64,000 nucleotides of DNA from positions 7,440,001 to 7,504,000 of the forward strand of contig CM034111.1 in the NCBI GenBank assembly GCA_019914945.1. The letters are read 5' to 3'. This document shows, one piece after another, positions 32,272 to 44,625 of this stretch. A program made the position numbers and the translations under genes. A model generated the notes under the pieces. That model had not been told where the DNA came from, did not search any database, and worked only from the letters and a program-made list of their open reading frames with translations. How positions within the stretch are numbered: the stretch's first letter is position 1; the number at the start of each line of letters is the position of its first letter. Source of the stretch: Typha latifolia. Lineage: Eukaryota; Streptophyta; Magnoliopsida; Poales; Typhaceae.

Positions 32272-32483
32272 ATTTTCTGCATGATCTCCTTCATCATCTG
32301 ATTATTGATGACCATCTGTTCGAAAAGAGACCTAAACATGGCTTGAATGCTAGGCTCTTCCGTATTGAGATTTGGTCGGGCGGTTCCGCGGATGGAAGTC
32401 CCTGCAACCGTTTTCCCCTCCTCTATTAGGGAAATCTCATCTTCCTCATCTCACCGTGCAGCCATGGCTCTAGTTGTCATCAT
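32272..32483 (-). pseudogene. A3 gag N-terminus (truncated)
   Basis: Starts at ATG 32483 (MMTTRAMAAR...) and is clearly homologous to the gag start of A1, A4 and A6, up to the NNQMMKEIM segment. It then leaves gag homology and enters the unrelated interior. One early stop replaces an Arg codon in the DDEEE region. Too short to form a particle. Confidence 0.85.
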
Positions 32484-32509
32484 AGGATGCGCGTGTTCAA
32501 GGAATGGTA

Positions 32510-32521
32510 GCTCTGATACCA
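32510..32521 (-). other. A3 primer-binding site
   Basis: Plus-strand GCTCTGATACCA (minus TGGTATCAGAGC) three bases inside the LTR end. Single copy and intact, consistent with the element having been reverse-transcribed. Confidence 0.92.
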
Positions 32522-32524
32522 ACT

Positions 32525-33307
32525 TGATACGATCTCTCCTCTAGGCTAATGTTTGATTTTTTTCGTTTTCAAATCTGGACATGATCTGACATAGAACTTT
32601 GAAAATAGATCCTAAAAGATGCCGTGGTTGGATCGATGTGAAATTTTGATATGCTGTACTCCCGGAAAGTATCTTTCAAACAAATCATGTTTCAGGTGAA
32701 TCAGATAGTGGGATCTCGAGATATTGTCCGATTAGTAAAGTAACATCAAAGAATCTGTCTTTGGATCCGTGGATGGAGGCACGAGATCCTTGATGATGGT
32801 GGAAGGCGGTGGACCGGCGATAATGGGGTGGCACTGGTGAATAAGTGGTGGTGGAAGGGTTATGGGTGATGGAAGGGGTTAGGGCAAGATGATAGATAGA
32901 TTGGAAGAAGGGGGAGGAGTGGGCCGCCCTAAGGGTCTAGGGTGATTGGCCGGTCGAGAGAGGCTAGAAGCGGCGACGCCGGGGAATGAGAGAGAAGAAG
33001 ATGAAGGAGGCTAGGGCAAAACTCAATTCATTCAATAATGATTCCATGGTTGCCATCCACACCTTTAGAGGCTAACCAAACAATTCAAAGATGGCAATTA
33101 TTAACCCTAAAATAGTAGATTTTCGACGATCGCATTTGAACGCACATTTTGCATTCTCTATATTTGCGAACTTGGTGCAGGCATTCACAAACGACCCCAC
33201 CCATGTTCATAAATGTTTTTTTTAAATAAACACTAAAACAAGAATAAAATACACACCTAAAGTGTATCCATGCTCGAGACGACATCAGTGAAGTCCGAAT
33301 CGTATCA
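32525..33307 (-). repeat. A3 5' LTR
   Basis: 783 bp, minus-strand start TGATACGATTCGGACTTCAC at 33307, end ATCGTATCA at 32525. The palindrome array is nearly gone (about 33125-33210, with TTTGAACG-type decay). Confidence 0.9.
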
Positions 33308-35232
33308 ATCTGCTAATAAAATAACTGACACTAACTGATTCATATAGATCAGAATACATCTCAGAAATATAAATTAGAACCTTACTAGTATATCTTCCAT
33401 TTTACTTTAGATCAACTCACAACCTTAACTTTGGAATTAAAAGATCAAATTTTCACAAACTATAATGGAACCAATCATGAAATCATTATCTCCCAATCAA
33501 GTATCTTTATTTTAAGACTCAAATGCAAACATGTAAGGCTCGCTAAATAACCTCTAGTAATAATCGAACATGTAAGCCAACGGTTAAACAAATGCTAATA
33601 TAATCATTTTCCTATACATCATTATCTGTTTATTATATATCCACCAATATACTGTATATGGAATGTCTTAGTCCTCTGTATTCCTTTCATTACCGTCCTA
33701 TAAAGTAATTGATTCAACTTCAAAATCATCTATTAGTCATAATAAATAATCATATCTATAGGCTCTATGAATAACTCTATCAAGTTATCTCTCCAATTAG
33801 TATTGTCAAACAACTAATATATCAAAGTACATAATATCTCAATTTAACATCTATGATTAGAAACCAACATGTCTCATTTCTAATTAAATCACTTAAACCT
33901 CATATTTCTTTAAGAGTCTCAACTTACTATTCCATCACATTCTCTATACAAAGTCCATTACATATATTGTACAATTTAATCTTATAGCATCATCAAAATC
34001 CTTCTATAACATCATTAATATCACCTAATAATCATAATAAAATAAGTCTATATATTTGTAACCAAAATTCATCACCCAAAACACACGATCGTCATGCTAT
34101 AATATTCTTATCGTCTAAATGAAAGCCCAAAACTAAACTAATAGTTTACATATATTTTCAATGTCATACAAAATATGTCATGAGGCTATCAACTTAGTAA
34201 CTATCATCACCTTATATAATTCATTTCACTATCATTCTTTCCATCTAATCATATTCACATAATTAATAACTTCTAAACCAAACATATTATCATGTCATTC
34301 ATAACTATATAGATTACATCTCAATTACTGAAATTATTTATAACCTAATAACTGTATCCATGCCATATTTCCTATGCTCATTACCCTATTTGATAATCAT
34401 CAACTTAAAAATTTAAAAGAGACATTAATCTTCTAACAATATTAATGGACAAACATATCCCTATTAAATCATCCATCTTGTTGGCACAATCAAAATTTTA
34501 TACCTACTAACACAAGTATCTTGCAAACATAATTTATCATACTAGTCATCCCAAAAATTCTTTTCTATATACAATCTACAATTATCTATATTACATCACC
34601 TAATATCTTTTCCACTATACCAAATCATCACATATCTTACTCATCCATCCATAATCAATAATTATGACCCTCATAAGGAATCAAAATAGTCTCTCTCTAC
34701 ATATATCTTCTTACATCAATTTTCAAATCTCAAATGTATTCATAAAAGATCAAAAATCTAAAAATATGCTATATCTGCTCAGAATAATCTCAAATCCATT
34801 AATAATAATCCTTCTGCACAAAATACATATCTCCACATATTTACAAATTTCTACACTTTATCACAACATATAAACAAATCTAAATATCTAATATTATGCT
34901 CCATAGACTATAACACCTCAATATCACTAACATCAATGCATGATTTTAGTAATATCTCTTCCTATTCATTAGTCGCTTAGATAAATCCTTAGTACACCAA
35001 TATCTCAAATTATTTCTATCAATATTACCAATACCTCAAATTATTTCTATAAATATTGTCAAATATCAAAATTTAATAATCTCAACATCGCAACCTAGAC
35101 CTCTATCTCTGCCAATAAATATCCCAATTGTAAAGATCGATTACTAGCATAATCCTAAAATAAACCCGACAACTACTATACTTGATAGTTTGTCAGATCT
35201 TTCTTAAACCTAAGCTCTGATACCACCTGAAT
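33308..35232 (-). mobile_element. Family C (copy 2) internal region, proximal piece
   Basis: AT-rich non-coding sequence homologous along most of its length to 20074-21584. The PBS is at 35214-35225 and the LTR end at 35233. No gag or pol. Some frames of 60-70 codons are not conserved between the two copies, which argues against coding. Confidence 0.7.
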
Positions 35233-35756
35233 TGTAACGCCCCCGCCCAGCACGAGCACGTGCACACCCATGCGCCCACACCGTACGTGTGGCTCACACG
35301 ACAAGATGGGCGGGGCCCGTCACGCACAGATACATTCTTGTGCACCTATAATCATGACATCATCAAATAATACATGCTAACATATTGATGCTCACATAAT
35401 CCAACACCAAATAAATCATATTATCAACCAAATAAACCTGTTAACATATGAATATCCATGTCCACAATAATATACATTAGACCACTACCTAATCTAGCAA
35501 GACTTACACAGGCCACGATAAACCATCATGATACAACTAAACAACTGATACACGAGTACAATATAATCTGACTTATACTATACAAATCATCTGATACAAT
35601 AAAGTATAAATATACCAAATAATGATACAACTCAATTTCTTTACAAACTATCATCTATACCGTCTCGCACCTATAGCTCACCTTATCAAACTAAAATATC
35701 TTCTCACGATTTCTTAAGTCACTATCACGTACCACATATCTGAGAGGGTTAGAAAA
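35233..35756 (-). repeat. Family C (copy 2) LTR, inner part
   Basis: Minus-strand end ...GGGGGCGTTACA at 35233. It corresponds to 21585-about 22106 of copy 1. It is then replaced by family B sequence until 37692; about 1.27 kb of the C LTR, including the hairpin array, is missing rather than just interrupted. Confidence 0.82.
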
Positions 35757-36621
35757 TTAGGTTACAGAACAATTCTTTTAAGATCTGAATTTATTGTAGA
35801 AAGCAGTCCATGCAACCGTGGGAAATATTCGTCAGATATTTTTCTTTAGTCAGCAAATTATGAAACTAAGTGGATTAGATTCATAACTTCCTAATCTACA
35901 ACTTTCATATTTATGTCATTTGCAGATTCGAAGTACAACAAGGACAAAAATATGGAATAACGTGGGTGAAGGTGGTGGTGACAGGTGGAGTGAATGTTAG
36001 GGTTATGAATGGGTATAGAGATGAATGTGGATTGTAGATGTGATTAAGGGATATAGACGAAGGGAACGAAGTGGTTGAGATCCCAAAAAATAGGGGTGAC
36101 TCGATAGATGAGAGAGATTAGAAGTTAGGAGAAACCTTGCCAACGGTAGAGGTGGAAGGATAGTGAAGAGGGACAAGGGATATTAGGGTAGATAGATGAT
36201 AGAGAGGCACGAAATCAATATTCCAATAGCATAACGAATTTGACTACCATCAACATATATGTAGAGCCTAGCCAACAAGTTCTAAAATAATAAGTAACCC
36301 TAATTCTAGAGGATTCCCGCCGATCGTGTTCGAACGCACTTGATCGCGTTCGAACGCATAAAAGACGTTCTCTGTATGAGCGAACGCAATGCAGTCGTTC
36401 GCTCTGTATGAGCGAACGCAATGCAGTCGTTCGAATGCGGGTGTTCGAACGCGCTCATTCAATGCACTATATGCGTTCTCTATATTTGCAAACCTAATGC
36501 AGGCATTCGCAAGTGTGTTCGTATGCAACCCCACCTGCATTCGAATGCGACTTACAAAATTTTTATTTTAATAAAAATAAACAACTAATGCAATAAGAAA
36601 AAATACTAACTAAGTGTATCA
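35757..36621 (-). repeat. Family B LTR (end clipped)
   Basis: Minus-strand start TGATACACTTAGTTAG at 36621. It lacks about the last 25 bp before C sequence resumes at 35756. The palindrome array at about 36326-36550 contains a doubled TCTGTATGAGCGAACGCAAT segment. Confidence 0.82.
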
Positions 36622-37692
36622 TTTTCGCTGCCATCTTGAGAGCCTTATGCTTTTGCTCCATCCTCATGGCCTTCTCAAAGGCCTTACCAAAAGTGTTTGG
36701 ACAAAGTGCACGAACATCCGCATGTATCTCATCCCACAGCCCTAAGAAGAATGTGCTTAAGGTGGCTCACAACGACTACTAACCCTTTTAAATTCAACTT
36801 GGTATTCCAATACGGTCATCCTCTAAACCATCTTTCTTAATATGGCAGCAAAATCTTCATATGCTGCTGTCCCGAATCTGTATGTAATCCTCCTACAAAA
36901 ATTAGCCCAACCGGTAAATCCTCCACCACGAAAAACCGATCGATACCAATACAATGCCGTTCCTTGGAGGTGAAAGCTTATCATCTGGACCTTTGTGCCC
37001 TCTGCTGTCTCTTGACAATCAAAGTATTGCTCCACTTGAAACACCTAATCCATTGGATCACCGCCTTGGAATTATCAAAAGTCCAAGCATGCGGTTCTCC
37101 TTCGAATAGCATTATCGGGTTCACGAAACATCCTTGATTCAAATCTGAACCTTTGTGCATGTTGATTTCCTTCTCTAAATCCTCGGGCACGTCCATCACC
37201 ATCTCTGAAGGGATTAACCTCATTCTCATAGTGCCAATCCATCTCATAGACGAAGCGCACTAGTACCGCTCGCCACTCGAGTTCCACCATTGCCGGTCTT
37301 GGGTTTTGTAACGAAGGTGGGGGATGATGTGTAGGCATAGGTAAAAGAGGATCATTGACACTAACATGTCGCACCTTGACCTTTGGGGTATCGGTTCGGT
37401 GTGGTCCCACCGCTGGTCCTTCTTGAGGCACCAATCTTCGTCGAGAAGATGACGAAGCCGATCGGTTCATAACATACTCCTTTAGAGCATTATGATTATT
37501 TTGAATTGCGTCAACTCTATGCGGTAATGTTTGGAACATGCCCCTAAGTTCATCCGCCAAGCCCATATTCGCACCCATTGATGTTGGTTGACTTGGTCCT
37601 GCCGTGATCGCTCTAAAGAAATCGGCCTCATGGTTAGGGTCATCCTAGGTTGAGTCTTCCCTTGTCTGTTTGCTCTCTATTGGTCTCCTTGT
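36622..37692 (-). pseudogene. Family B gag fragment
   Basis: Minus-strand gag lacking its first ~35 codons (enters at 37692 from C LTR). It covers the TLPHRVDAIQNNHNALKEYV region, a His/Pro-rich linker, and the gag core with GTALYWYRSVFRGGGFTGWANF and FGTAAYEDFAAIL. It ends in KMAA(K) exactly at the first base of a B LTR. Frames change near 37250 and 36800. No knuckle, protease or pol. The gag-LTR junction fits a nested B insertion that later lost its own interior. Confidence 0.8.
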
Positions 37693-38516
37693 CAATCTAT
37701 GATGTGAGCCATTTATCTGATTAAAATCCGTTCATGTAATATATGATCATTTAGAAGGTTTTAGAATTTCTACTTATCTTTATAACTAGCTAGATTTTTA
37801 ATTACAGATAAAAACAAAAATATAAATATAAATGAAAACCTAACTATAAGTATATCTTGATTAATTAGAAATTACTTTATATAATAATAAATAAATACAT
37901 AAGCCTAGTATTTTATTTGTTACAATATATAATAAATTAATAGAATTACTTAAAATGTATATCATAAGAATATTAGAATATAAATCTAATAATTATAATT
38001 TACAAATCTATCTATTAATCTAATATACGTATAAGTAAATAAATAAATAAATAAATATAAGTATTACCTATATTTATGTGTAATAGTTTATAACCTAATT
38101 AATCATTAATTAATTATAATTAATAATAATCATAATGATAAATATGTATTATTATTAAAATAAATAATGTCTAAATCAATTTGTATTAATTAAGATAGAA
38201 ATAACTAAATAAAATAATAAATAATAAAAATTAACAAAAAAAATGAGGGATCACTAGTACTAGTGTTGGGCTTGGCCCAGCACTGGCCTGCTACAGTGCT
38301 GGGCCGAGCCCAGCACTATTGCAGAAAACAATAAGAGAAGAAGCAGCTGAGGAAGAAGAACAAGAAAGGAAGAAGGAAGAAGAAGAAGAGAAGAGAAGAA
38401 GGGAAGGAAGAGGAGGGAGGTGCAGACCAGGGCCGATGGGGAGGGCACCGACTGCTGCTGGCCAGCTAGCGGCCGGCCTCTCACCGGCGGCTCGACTCCG
38501 ACGAGCCCAACCTCGG

Positions 38517-38588
<72 letters not shown>

Positions 38589-38877
38589 AAGAGAGAGAGA
38601 AGGAAAGAAAGGGGGAGTGAGAGGTCTCACTGGCGACGGTGGCGGCTCCAGGGAAGGTGTCAGTATAGAAAGAGAGTAGAGTGAGAAGGTGGCCGAGAGA
38701 GAGAGAGAGAGAGAGAGAGTGAGAAAGAGAGAGAGAGAGAGATTTGCGGCCAGCTGGCCACAGCGGGCACGTGGTGCCCCACCATGAGCAGCTTGCTTGG
38801 GCACGAGGTCGGCCACAGTGTGGTCGGTCGCGTTGTGCCCATAATTAATTTTTTTTAACCCTACTTGGGTCATTACA
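37693..38877 (-). repeat. Family C (copy 2) LTR, outer part
   Basis: Minus-strand start TGTAATGACCCAAGTAGGG at 38877. It includes the GC-rich start, (GA)n runs (38521-38614 and 38694-38745), the GAA tract (38320-38410), the doubled GTGCTGGGC hairpins (38262-38316) and an AT-rich part homologous to 23380-24080. The outer flank is family B RT on the plus strand. Confidence 0.85.
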
Positions 38878-39986
38878 CCAACGATGTAGCCGCTGGTGAG
38901 GTTATCTTATGCTAGTGATTTGGCATATCTTCTTCAGTTAGGACTAGCAGGAGATAGCCTCTAATGAATCCAAGTACTGCAATTAATTTTTCTAATTTAT
39001 TAGATAAATTTGCTAGACTTTTTGAGGATCTAGAGGAGTTGCCACCAAGATGAACGGCGGACCATCTCATAGAGATTATGCCCGGGGCTATACCGGGGAA
39101 CGTGAGACCATATCGGTATGCACATGTGCAAAGGAAGTTATCTCCAAGATGATAGCCGAGATGTTGGAGCAAGACCTCATACAACTAAGTCATAGCTCTT
39201 ACTCATCGCCCATACTATTAGAGCGAAAGAAAGATGGGACATGGCTTTTTTGTGTCAATTGTCGGGCACTAAACCTTATCACCATCAAGGATCGGTACCC
39301 CATTCTGATCATAGAGGACCTTCTGGACGAGCTTGCTATGGTGACCATATTCAGCAAGCTTGACTTGAGGGCCGAGTATCATCAAATTAGAGTTCACCTG
39401 GCAAATGTGCACAAAACTATATTTAGGACTCCGAACGGGCACTACGAGTTCCGGGTGATGCCCTTTGGTCTCACCAATGCTCCAACTAGTTTTCAAGGCC
39501 TCATGAATCATATTTTTTGGCCTCTACGACGAATGTCTTCATATTCTTTGACGATATTTTGGTGTACAATAGGACTGAAATGGAGCATTGGCAGCATTTG
39601 GAGGATGTGCTGAATTTGTTGAAACAAAACTAGCTAAAGATTAAAAAGTCCAAGTGCCTATGGGGAGTACCACAAGTGGAGTATTTAGGCCACATCATCA
39701 CAGCGGTAGGAGTGGAGGCGAATCCTCAAAAGGTGGCGTGCATAACTGCTTGGTCGATCCCTACTTTCACCACAAGATCGTGAGGATTTTTAGAGCTGAC
39801 CGGGTATTATCGTCGCTTCATCGCCGGGTATGGCAAGATCCCTTCTCCTCTCACTTATTTGCTGAGGAAAGACTCTTTTAGAAGGACGGATGAAGCCACT
39901 ATAGGTTTTGAAAAACTAAAAACAGCAATGACAACGGCACCCGTTCTACCACTACCGGACCTCACCAAAGAGTTCGTTGTAGAATG
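38878..39986 (+). pseudogene. Family B reverse transcriptase / RNase H start (fragment)
   Basis: From [20 protein letters not shown] (about 39075) through [17 protein letters not shown] (39230), [36 protein letters not shown] (39420-39482) and FQGLMNHIF. The catalytic FFDDILVY is present near 39545 but in a shifted frame. It then runs through the connection region to FVVECD of RNase H, where it stops at the first base of a B LTR (39987). The 5' side is cut by the C LTR. Several stops and frameshifts. Confidence 0.85.
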
Positions 39987-40775
39987 TGATGTATAGACCT
40001 TGTTAGAGTCTTTTTTTTATTACATTAGTTATTTGCTTTCATTAAAATAAATTTTTTGTAGGTCATGTTTGAACGGGAAGGGGCGCGTTCAAATGCCTTT
40101 GCGAACACCTGCATCGGGTTCGCAAAAATAGACAATGCGCAATGTGCGTTCGAACGTGGTCGGGCGTGTTCGAATGCGGTCGGGCGCGTTTGAATGCTTG
40201 CATCAGGTTCGCATTGACCGAAAATGTATTTTGTGTGTTCGACTACGGTCGGGCGAGTTCAAACGCGATCGGCAGGAGTCCACTAGAATTAGTATTAATA
40301 ATTATTATTTTGTCTTGTTCGCTAGCCTCTATAAATGTCTGGATGGCAGCCAAAATCATTATGCTTAATAAATATTGGTTTCTTGCCTCCTCTATCCTCT
40401 CTCTAGTCTCTCTACCCTAATCTCCCTCTCCCTCTTCACCAACATATCACCTCTATCATTAGCAAGGTCTCTCCCATTCATCTTTATCACTTAAACAACA
40501 TCAACTATCCACCCTCATCTCCATTATCATGCATAACCCTAACATCCACTCCACCCTTCATCACTATCATCATCCGCACTATATCGTATTTTCGTCCCAG
40601 TTGTAGTTCGAATCTACAAAGAATATAAATATGAAAATTTGTGGATCAAGGAGTTACAGCTCGATTCCACTTGATTTCGTAATTTTCTGACTACGGGAGA
40701 ATATTTGGTTAATATTTTCCCTTGATTGCGCGGAATGATTCCTGTAATAAATTTAGATCTTGAAGGAATCATTCT
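39987..40775 (+). repeat. Family B LTR, 3' end lost
   Basis: Starts TGATGTATAGACCTTG (altered TGATACA...). Palindrome array at about 40065-40268, TATAAAT at 40330-40336, then the usual R/U5 up to GATCTTGAAGGAATCATTC. The last ~30 bp are missing, replaced by a copied filler and a family A LTR. Confidence 0.8.
40330..40336 (+). promoter_or_regulatory. TATA box of a plus-strand B LTR
   Basis: TATAAAT in GCCTCTATAAATGTCTGG about 60 bp after the palindrome array. The same motif is conserved in the other B LTRs, supporting its identity as the core promoter. Confidence 0.55.
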
Positions 40776-40776
40776 G

Positions 40777-40830
40777 CAGCCAAAATCATTATGCTTAATG
40801 AATATTGGTTTCTTGCCTCCTCTATCCTCT
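40777..40830 (+). repeat. 54-bp templated filler at an LTR-LTR junction
   Basis: CAGCCAAAATCATTATGC through CCTCTATCCTCT repeats 40347-40400 of the neighbouring B LTR almost exactly. It sits precisely between the broken B LTR and the broken A LTR. Confidence 0.85.
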
Positions 40831-41421
40831 TTATTTAGGGTTAATTTTGAATTGTTTGGTTAGCCTCTAAAGGATATGGATGGCAACCATAGAGTCATTA
40901 TTGAAGAATTGAGTTTTGCCTTGCCTCCTTCGTCTTCTTCGCTCTCGTTCTCTCAATCCCCGGCGACGCCGCTTCTAACCTCCCTCGACCGGCCAATCGC
41001 CCTACTCCTCCCTTAGGGGTGGCCTTCTCCTCCCCCTTCTTCCGGTCTATCCAACACTTGCCCTAACCCTTCCATAAACCATAACCCTTCCACCACCACT
41101 TTTCATAGGTGCCACACCACTAACGTCGGTCCACCCCCAACCACCATCATCTAGGATCTCATGCCTCCATCCATGGATCCTGACCAAACCCCCTGATGTT
41201 CGTCCACTAATCAGACAATATCTCGAGATCCCCATATTTGATCCGCCTGAAACTTGATTTGTTGGAAATTATTTTCTGGGGCTACAATATATCCAAATTT
41301 CTCATCGATCCGATGGCAATATCTTTCAGGATCTATTTACAAAGTTCCATACTAGAATTAGTCCAGATCTGAGAATTCGAAGAGATCGAACCTTACCCTA
41401 AAAGGGGAGATCGTACCAAGC

Positions 41422-41434
41422 TGGTATCAGAGCC
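41422..41434 (+). other. A4 primer-binding site
   Basis: TGGTATCAGAGCC three bases after the LTR end (ATCGTACCA, one change). Single and intact. Confidence 0.93.
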
Positions 41435-41459
41435 ACTGTTCCTCGGACACGCATTTCTT

Positions 41460-43239
41460 ATGATGACAACCAGAACCATGGCTGCATGGCGAGATGATGA
41501 AGAAGAGATTCTCTCAATAGAGGAGGAGGAAACGGTTGCGGGGACTTCCACCCATGGAACCGCCCGATCTACTCGGAATATGGAAGAACCTAGTGCTCAA
41601 GCCGTATTGGGGTCTCTTTCCGAACAAACGGCAATCAACAACCAGATGATGATGGAGATGATGAGGGAATTACGGGCGACAAGGGAAGCCATAGCGAATG
41701 GGAATGCACTATCGACCCCACGATGCGAGTCCACTCCCATGAACCCACTGCCACCGTTTCAGAATTTGCAACCACAAGAGCCGCTACTGCCACCACCCTA
41801 TGGGCAGAGGCAAGCAAGGATGGTTCCACCTGAGCCAGTTGCAGGTGAACCCATCCGACGCGTGAACCACTATGGAGATCACCTTGGAGATCAAGATCCA
41901 TGGGCGGGTCAATACGATCTGGAACTACGACGAGTTAATCAAAACTGAAGGAGGGATCATCAACCCTTCATAGTGCATCCTCCTCCGGTTAGTCAAGGAC
42001 TTGGACATGATCCAGAATGCGACAATGACATCGGTGGACAAATCGTGCGTCTCGAATTCCCCAAGTTCTTGCGAACTTCTACCTTGAAGATGCGACGCTT
42101 CATTTGGACTGAATTTTGTGTCGATATCATGTGGCAATTTGGAGCGTTGGGGTATGAAGACTTCGATGCTCTCCTCTCATCCCCCATGGACAGATCAACA
42201 ACTTTACAGCACCTTCATCTCCGAGCTACCGGGAGACATACAAGCATATGTGAGGGCTTTAAAGCCTAGAACCTTAAATGAGGCTTTCGAAGATGCAGTG
42301 CTCATGGAAGACAAATATAGGGCCATGAAGTTACACCTGAAACAGAATTGGACGAGCCAAGGAAACCGCAATCAAGCTCAACCAACCATACTGGCGGGAA
42401 ATATTATCGGCGTACTAAGGATCGCTGCTGCAATGGTCCCTCCTCGAGCACTCCTAAAGCCATCCCAAGATGTGAAATACGCACCTAGAGGTCTGGGATG
42501 AGCACTCACACCTACTCAAGTGAAGGAACGAAGGGCCAAAGGCCTATACTTTCGTTGTGATGAGAAGCTTATACCTAGACATCGCTGCGCTAAACCGATG
42601 GGATCGGTGACGCTGATAGATGGATTGGACGATGTGGAGGATGAGTTTGCAGCCGAAGATGAAGGTGTCGTTGGACATCAAGGAAAAGTAGCTGAGGAGC
42701 AACTCGTGGAGAACATGATAGCCGAAATCTCCCTCCACGCCTATTCGGGGACAGCTGCGCCAAAGACTTTGCGGGTGAATGGTGTAGTCAAGAAAACCAC
42801 AGTGAGAATCTTGATCGACATTGGGTCCACCCACAACTTCATTGACAACAGGCTCAAGAAGATTGGGCTCGAGTCGGAACCCACGGAAGAATTCGATGTG
42901 ACGATTGGAGATGGCACCACATTACGAGCGGATTTTATTTGTGGAGGTGTGGAATTGAAGGTGCAAGGCCAAACTTTCACATTGGATCTATATCCATTGG
43001 CTTTGCGAGGTGCCGGCATTGTTTTGGGGACTCAATGGCTTCGAAGCTTAGGGCCCGTGACATTTGACTTTACAAACCTCCCAATGACATTTTGGAGGAA
43101 TGACCAGAGAGTGCTGTTGGATGGAAATCAACATCTGATTGAACTTCCAAGCGTAGGGGACGCAAGTGAGCTTGTCTCTTTCTTAGCACCCACTTTTCAT
43201 TTTTTTCTCAGATTTGCGGAGAGCCAGCGCAGGGGATAG
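41460..43239 (+). pseudogene. A4 gag-protease
   Basis: ATG at 41460 (MMTTRTMAAWRDDEE...) opens a 162-codon frame. Two small deletions near 42066 (in the gag core after EFPKF) and 42180 remove most of the core and shift frame. From 42118 the frame holds the KALKPRTLNEAFEDAVLMEDK region, a zinc knuckle (CDEKLIPRHRCAKP, about 42555-42600; first Cys changed to Tyr in LYFRC) and a protease (ILIDIGSTHNFID, about 42810; D-T-G changed to D-I-G as in A1). It ends ...FAESQRRG at 43239, beyond the RT-deletion junction. Confidence 0.85.
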
Positions 43240-43256
43240 TGAACTAGTCCGACTCA

Positions 43257-44598
43257 TGGAGGAGCTGAGAGAGAACCCATCAAGCCACCCTGAGCAGGCG
43301 GATCAAGGTACCAGCCGACGAAGAGCTACGGAGACTATTGATGGTGCACTTCCATGATACTCCTATAGTAGGCCATAAAGGGGTATTACGTACCTACAAG
43401 CGGCTGGCCCAAAACCGTACATGGACAACGATGAAGTCGGATGTGAAGAAATATGTACGTGAATGCTAAATCTGCCAATGAGTCAAATCAGGGACGCTCA
43501 AACCCAATGGGCTGTTGCAACCACTGCCTATACCGGAGCATATTTAGGAGGACATCTCCATGGACTTCATCGAAGGGCTGCCGGAGGTCCGAGGGCAATC
43601 GGTGGTGTTTGTCGTGATAGATAGGCTGAGCAAATATTCTCATTTCATAGCATTGTCTCACCCGTTTTCAGCAAAAAAGGTTACTGAAATTTTTGTTCGG
43701 GAAGTGGCGAACTTTCATGGGATGCCTAGGACGATCGTGTCAGACCGGGATCGCATCTTCATCAACGAGTTTTGGTCTGAGTTCTTTAAATTGCAAGGGA
43801 CTCGAATCAACCTAACTTCAGCTTATCACCCCGAGGCGGATGGCCAAACTGAGGTCGTGAATTGCGGACTAGAGCAATAATTGTGATGCTTTTTGGCGGA
43901 CCGACCAAAGGATTGGGTCAAATTCCTTCAGTGGGCCGAGTGGTCATTCAATACCGCTCATCACTCTAGCATCGGCATGACCCCCTTTGACGCGGTTTAT
44001 GGGCGCACCCCTCCCCCCGGTCTTGTGTACTTATGATAGACTCGCGGTGGGAGATAGAACTAAGCTCAACTTGGAACTTGCAGATTGAGATGAAACATTG
44101 AGATGGCTCAAGATTCACCTAGCAACAGCCCAAAATCGCATGAAGAAGACTCATGACAAAGGCCGGCATGAGTGAGAATTTGAGGTGGATCAATCGGTGT
44201 TCGTTCGAGCTCAACCGTATCGGCAATCCAAATTGAGGCCAATTTTGAACCAGAAGTTGGGTTACAAGTACTATGGTCCGTATCAAGTGCTACAACGAAT
44301 TGGTCCAATAGCTTACCTGTTGGACCTACCTGAGGGAACTAGGATAAATCCGGTCTTCCATGTATCGGCATTGAAAGCCCAAATTGGGCCTAACCATGTG
44401 GTGGGTTCAGCCTTGCCTGAACCAATGGAAGAAGATGGCCCAACTGAACCGGTCTGAGTCTTAGGCCACAGAAGAAGACGTCATGGATCCAGATTAGAGC
44501 CCGAAGTGCTGATCGAGTGGCTGGGCAAACCAACTGATGAGTCTACATGGGAGATAGAGTCAGATATCATGGATTGCTTCCCAAATTTCAAACCTTGA
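43257..44598 (+). pseudogene. A4 integrase and chromodomain
   Basis: Begins LMEELRENPSS; a deletion near 43302 shifts frame in the zinc-binding region. The catalytic core at 43560-43880 is intact and carries the D (MDFIEGLP), D (VSDRDRIF) and E (GQTEVVN) residues. A stop at 43878 and others at about 44035 and 44086 follow. The C-terminal part (44185-44598) has KLRPILNQKLGYKYYGPYQVLQRIG, HPVFHVSALK-like NPVFHVSALK, and the chromodomain segment VLIEWLGKPTDESTWE...CFPNF. Family role: inserts the cDNA and steers it to heterochromatin. Confidence 0.86.
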
Positions 44599-44625
44599 GG
44601 ACAAGGTTGCGGAAGCGTGGTGGAT

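Larger units (their letters stand above)
29750..33307 (-). mobile_element. A3: complete non-autonomous family A element with foreign interior
   Basis: Two family A LTRs in the same orientation (32525-33307 and 29750-30540) enclose a PBS, the first ~70 codons of gag, about 1.7 kb of sequence unrelated to gag-pol, and about 40 bp of the family A 3' end (EDKVAEAWWI-coding). A perfect 5-bp target-site duplication ATCTG (29745-29749, 33308-33312) shows it moved as a unit. No protease, RT or integrase is present, so enzymes must have come from another A element. LTRs are short for the family (783 and 791 bp) because their palindrome arrays are reduced. Confidence 0.9.
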
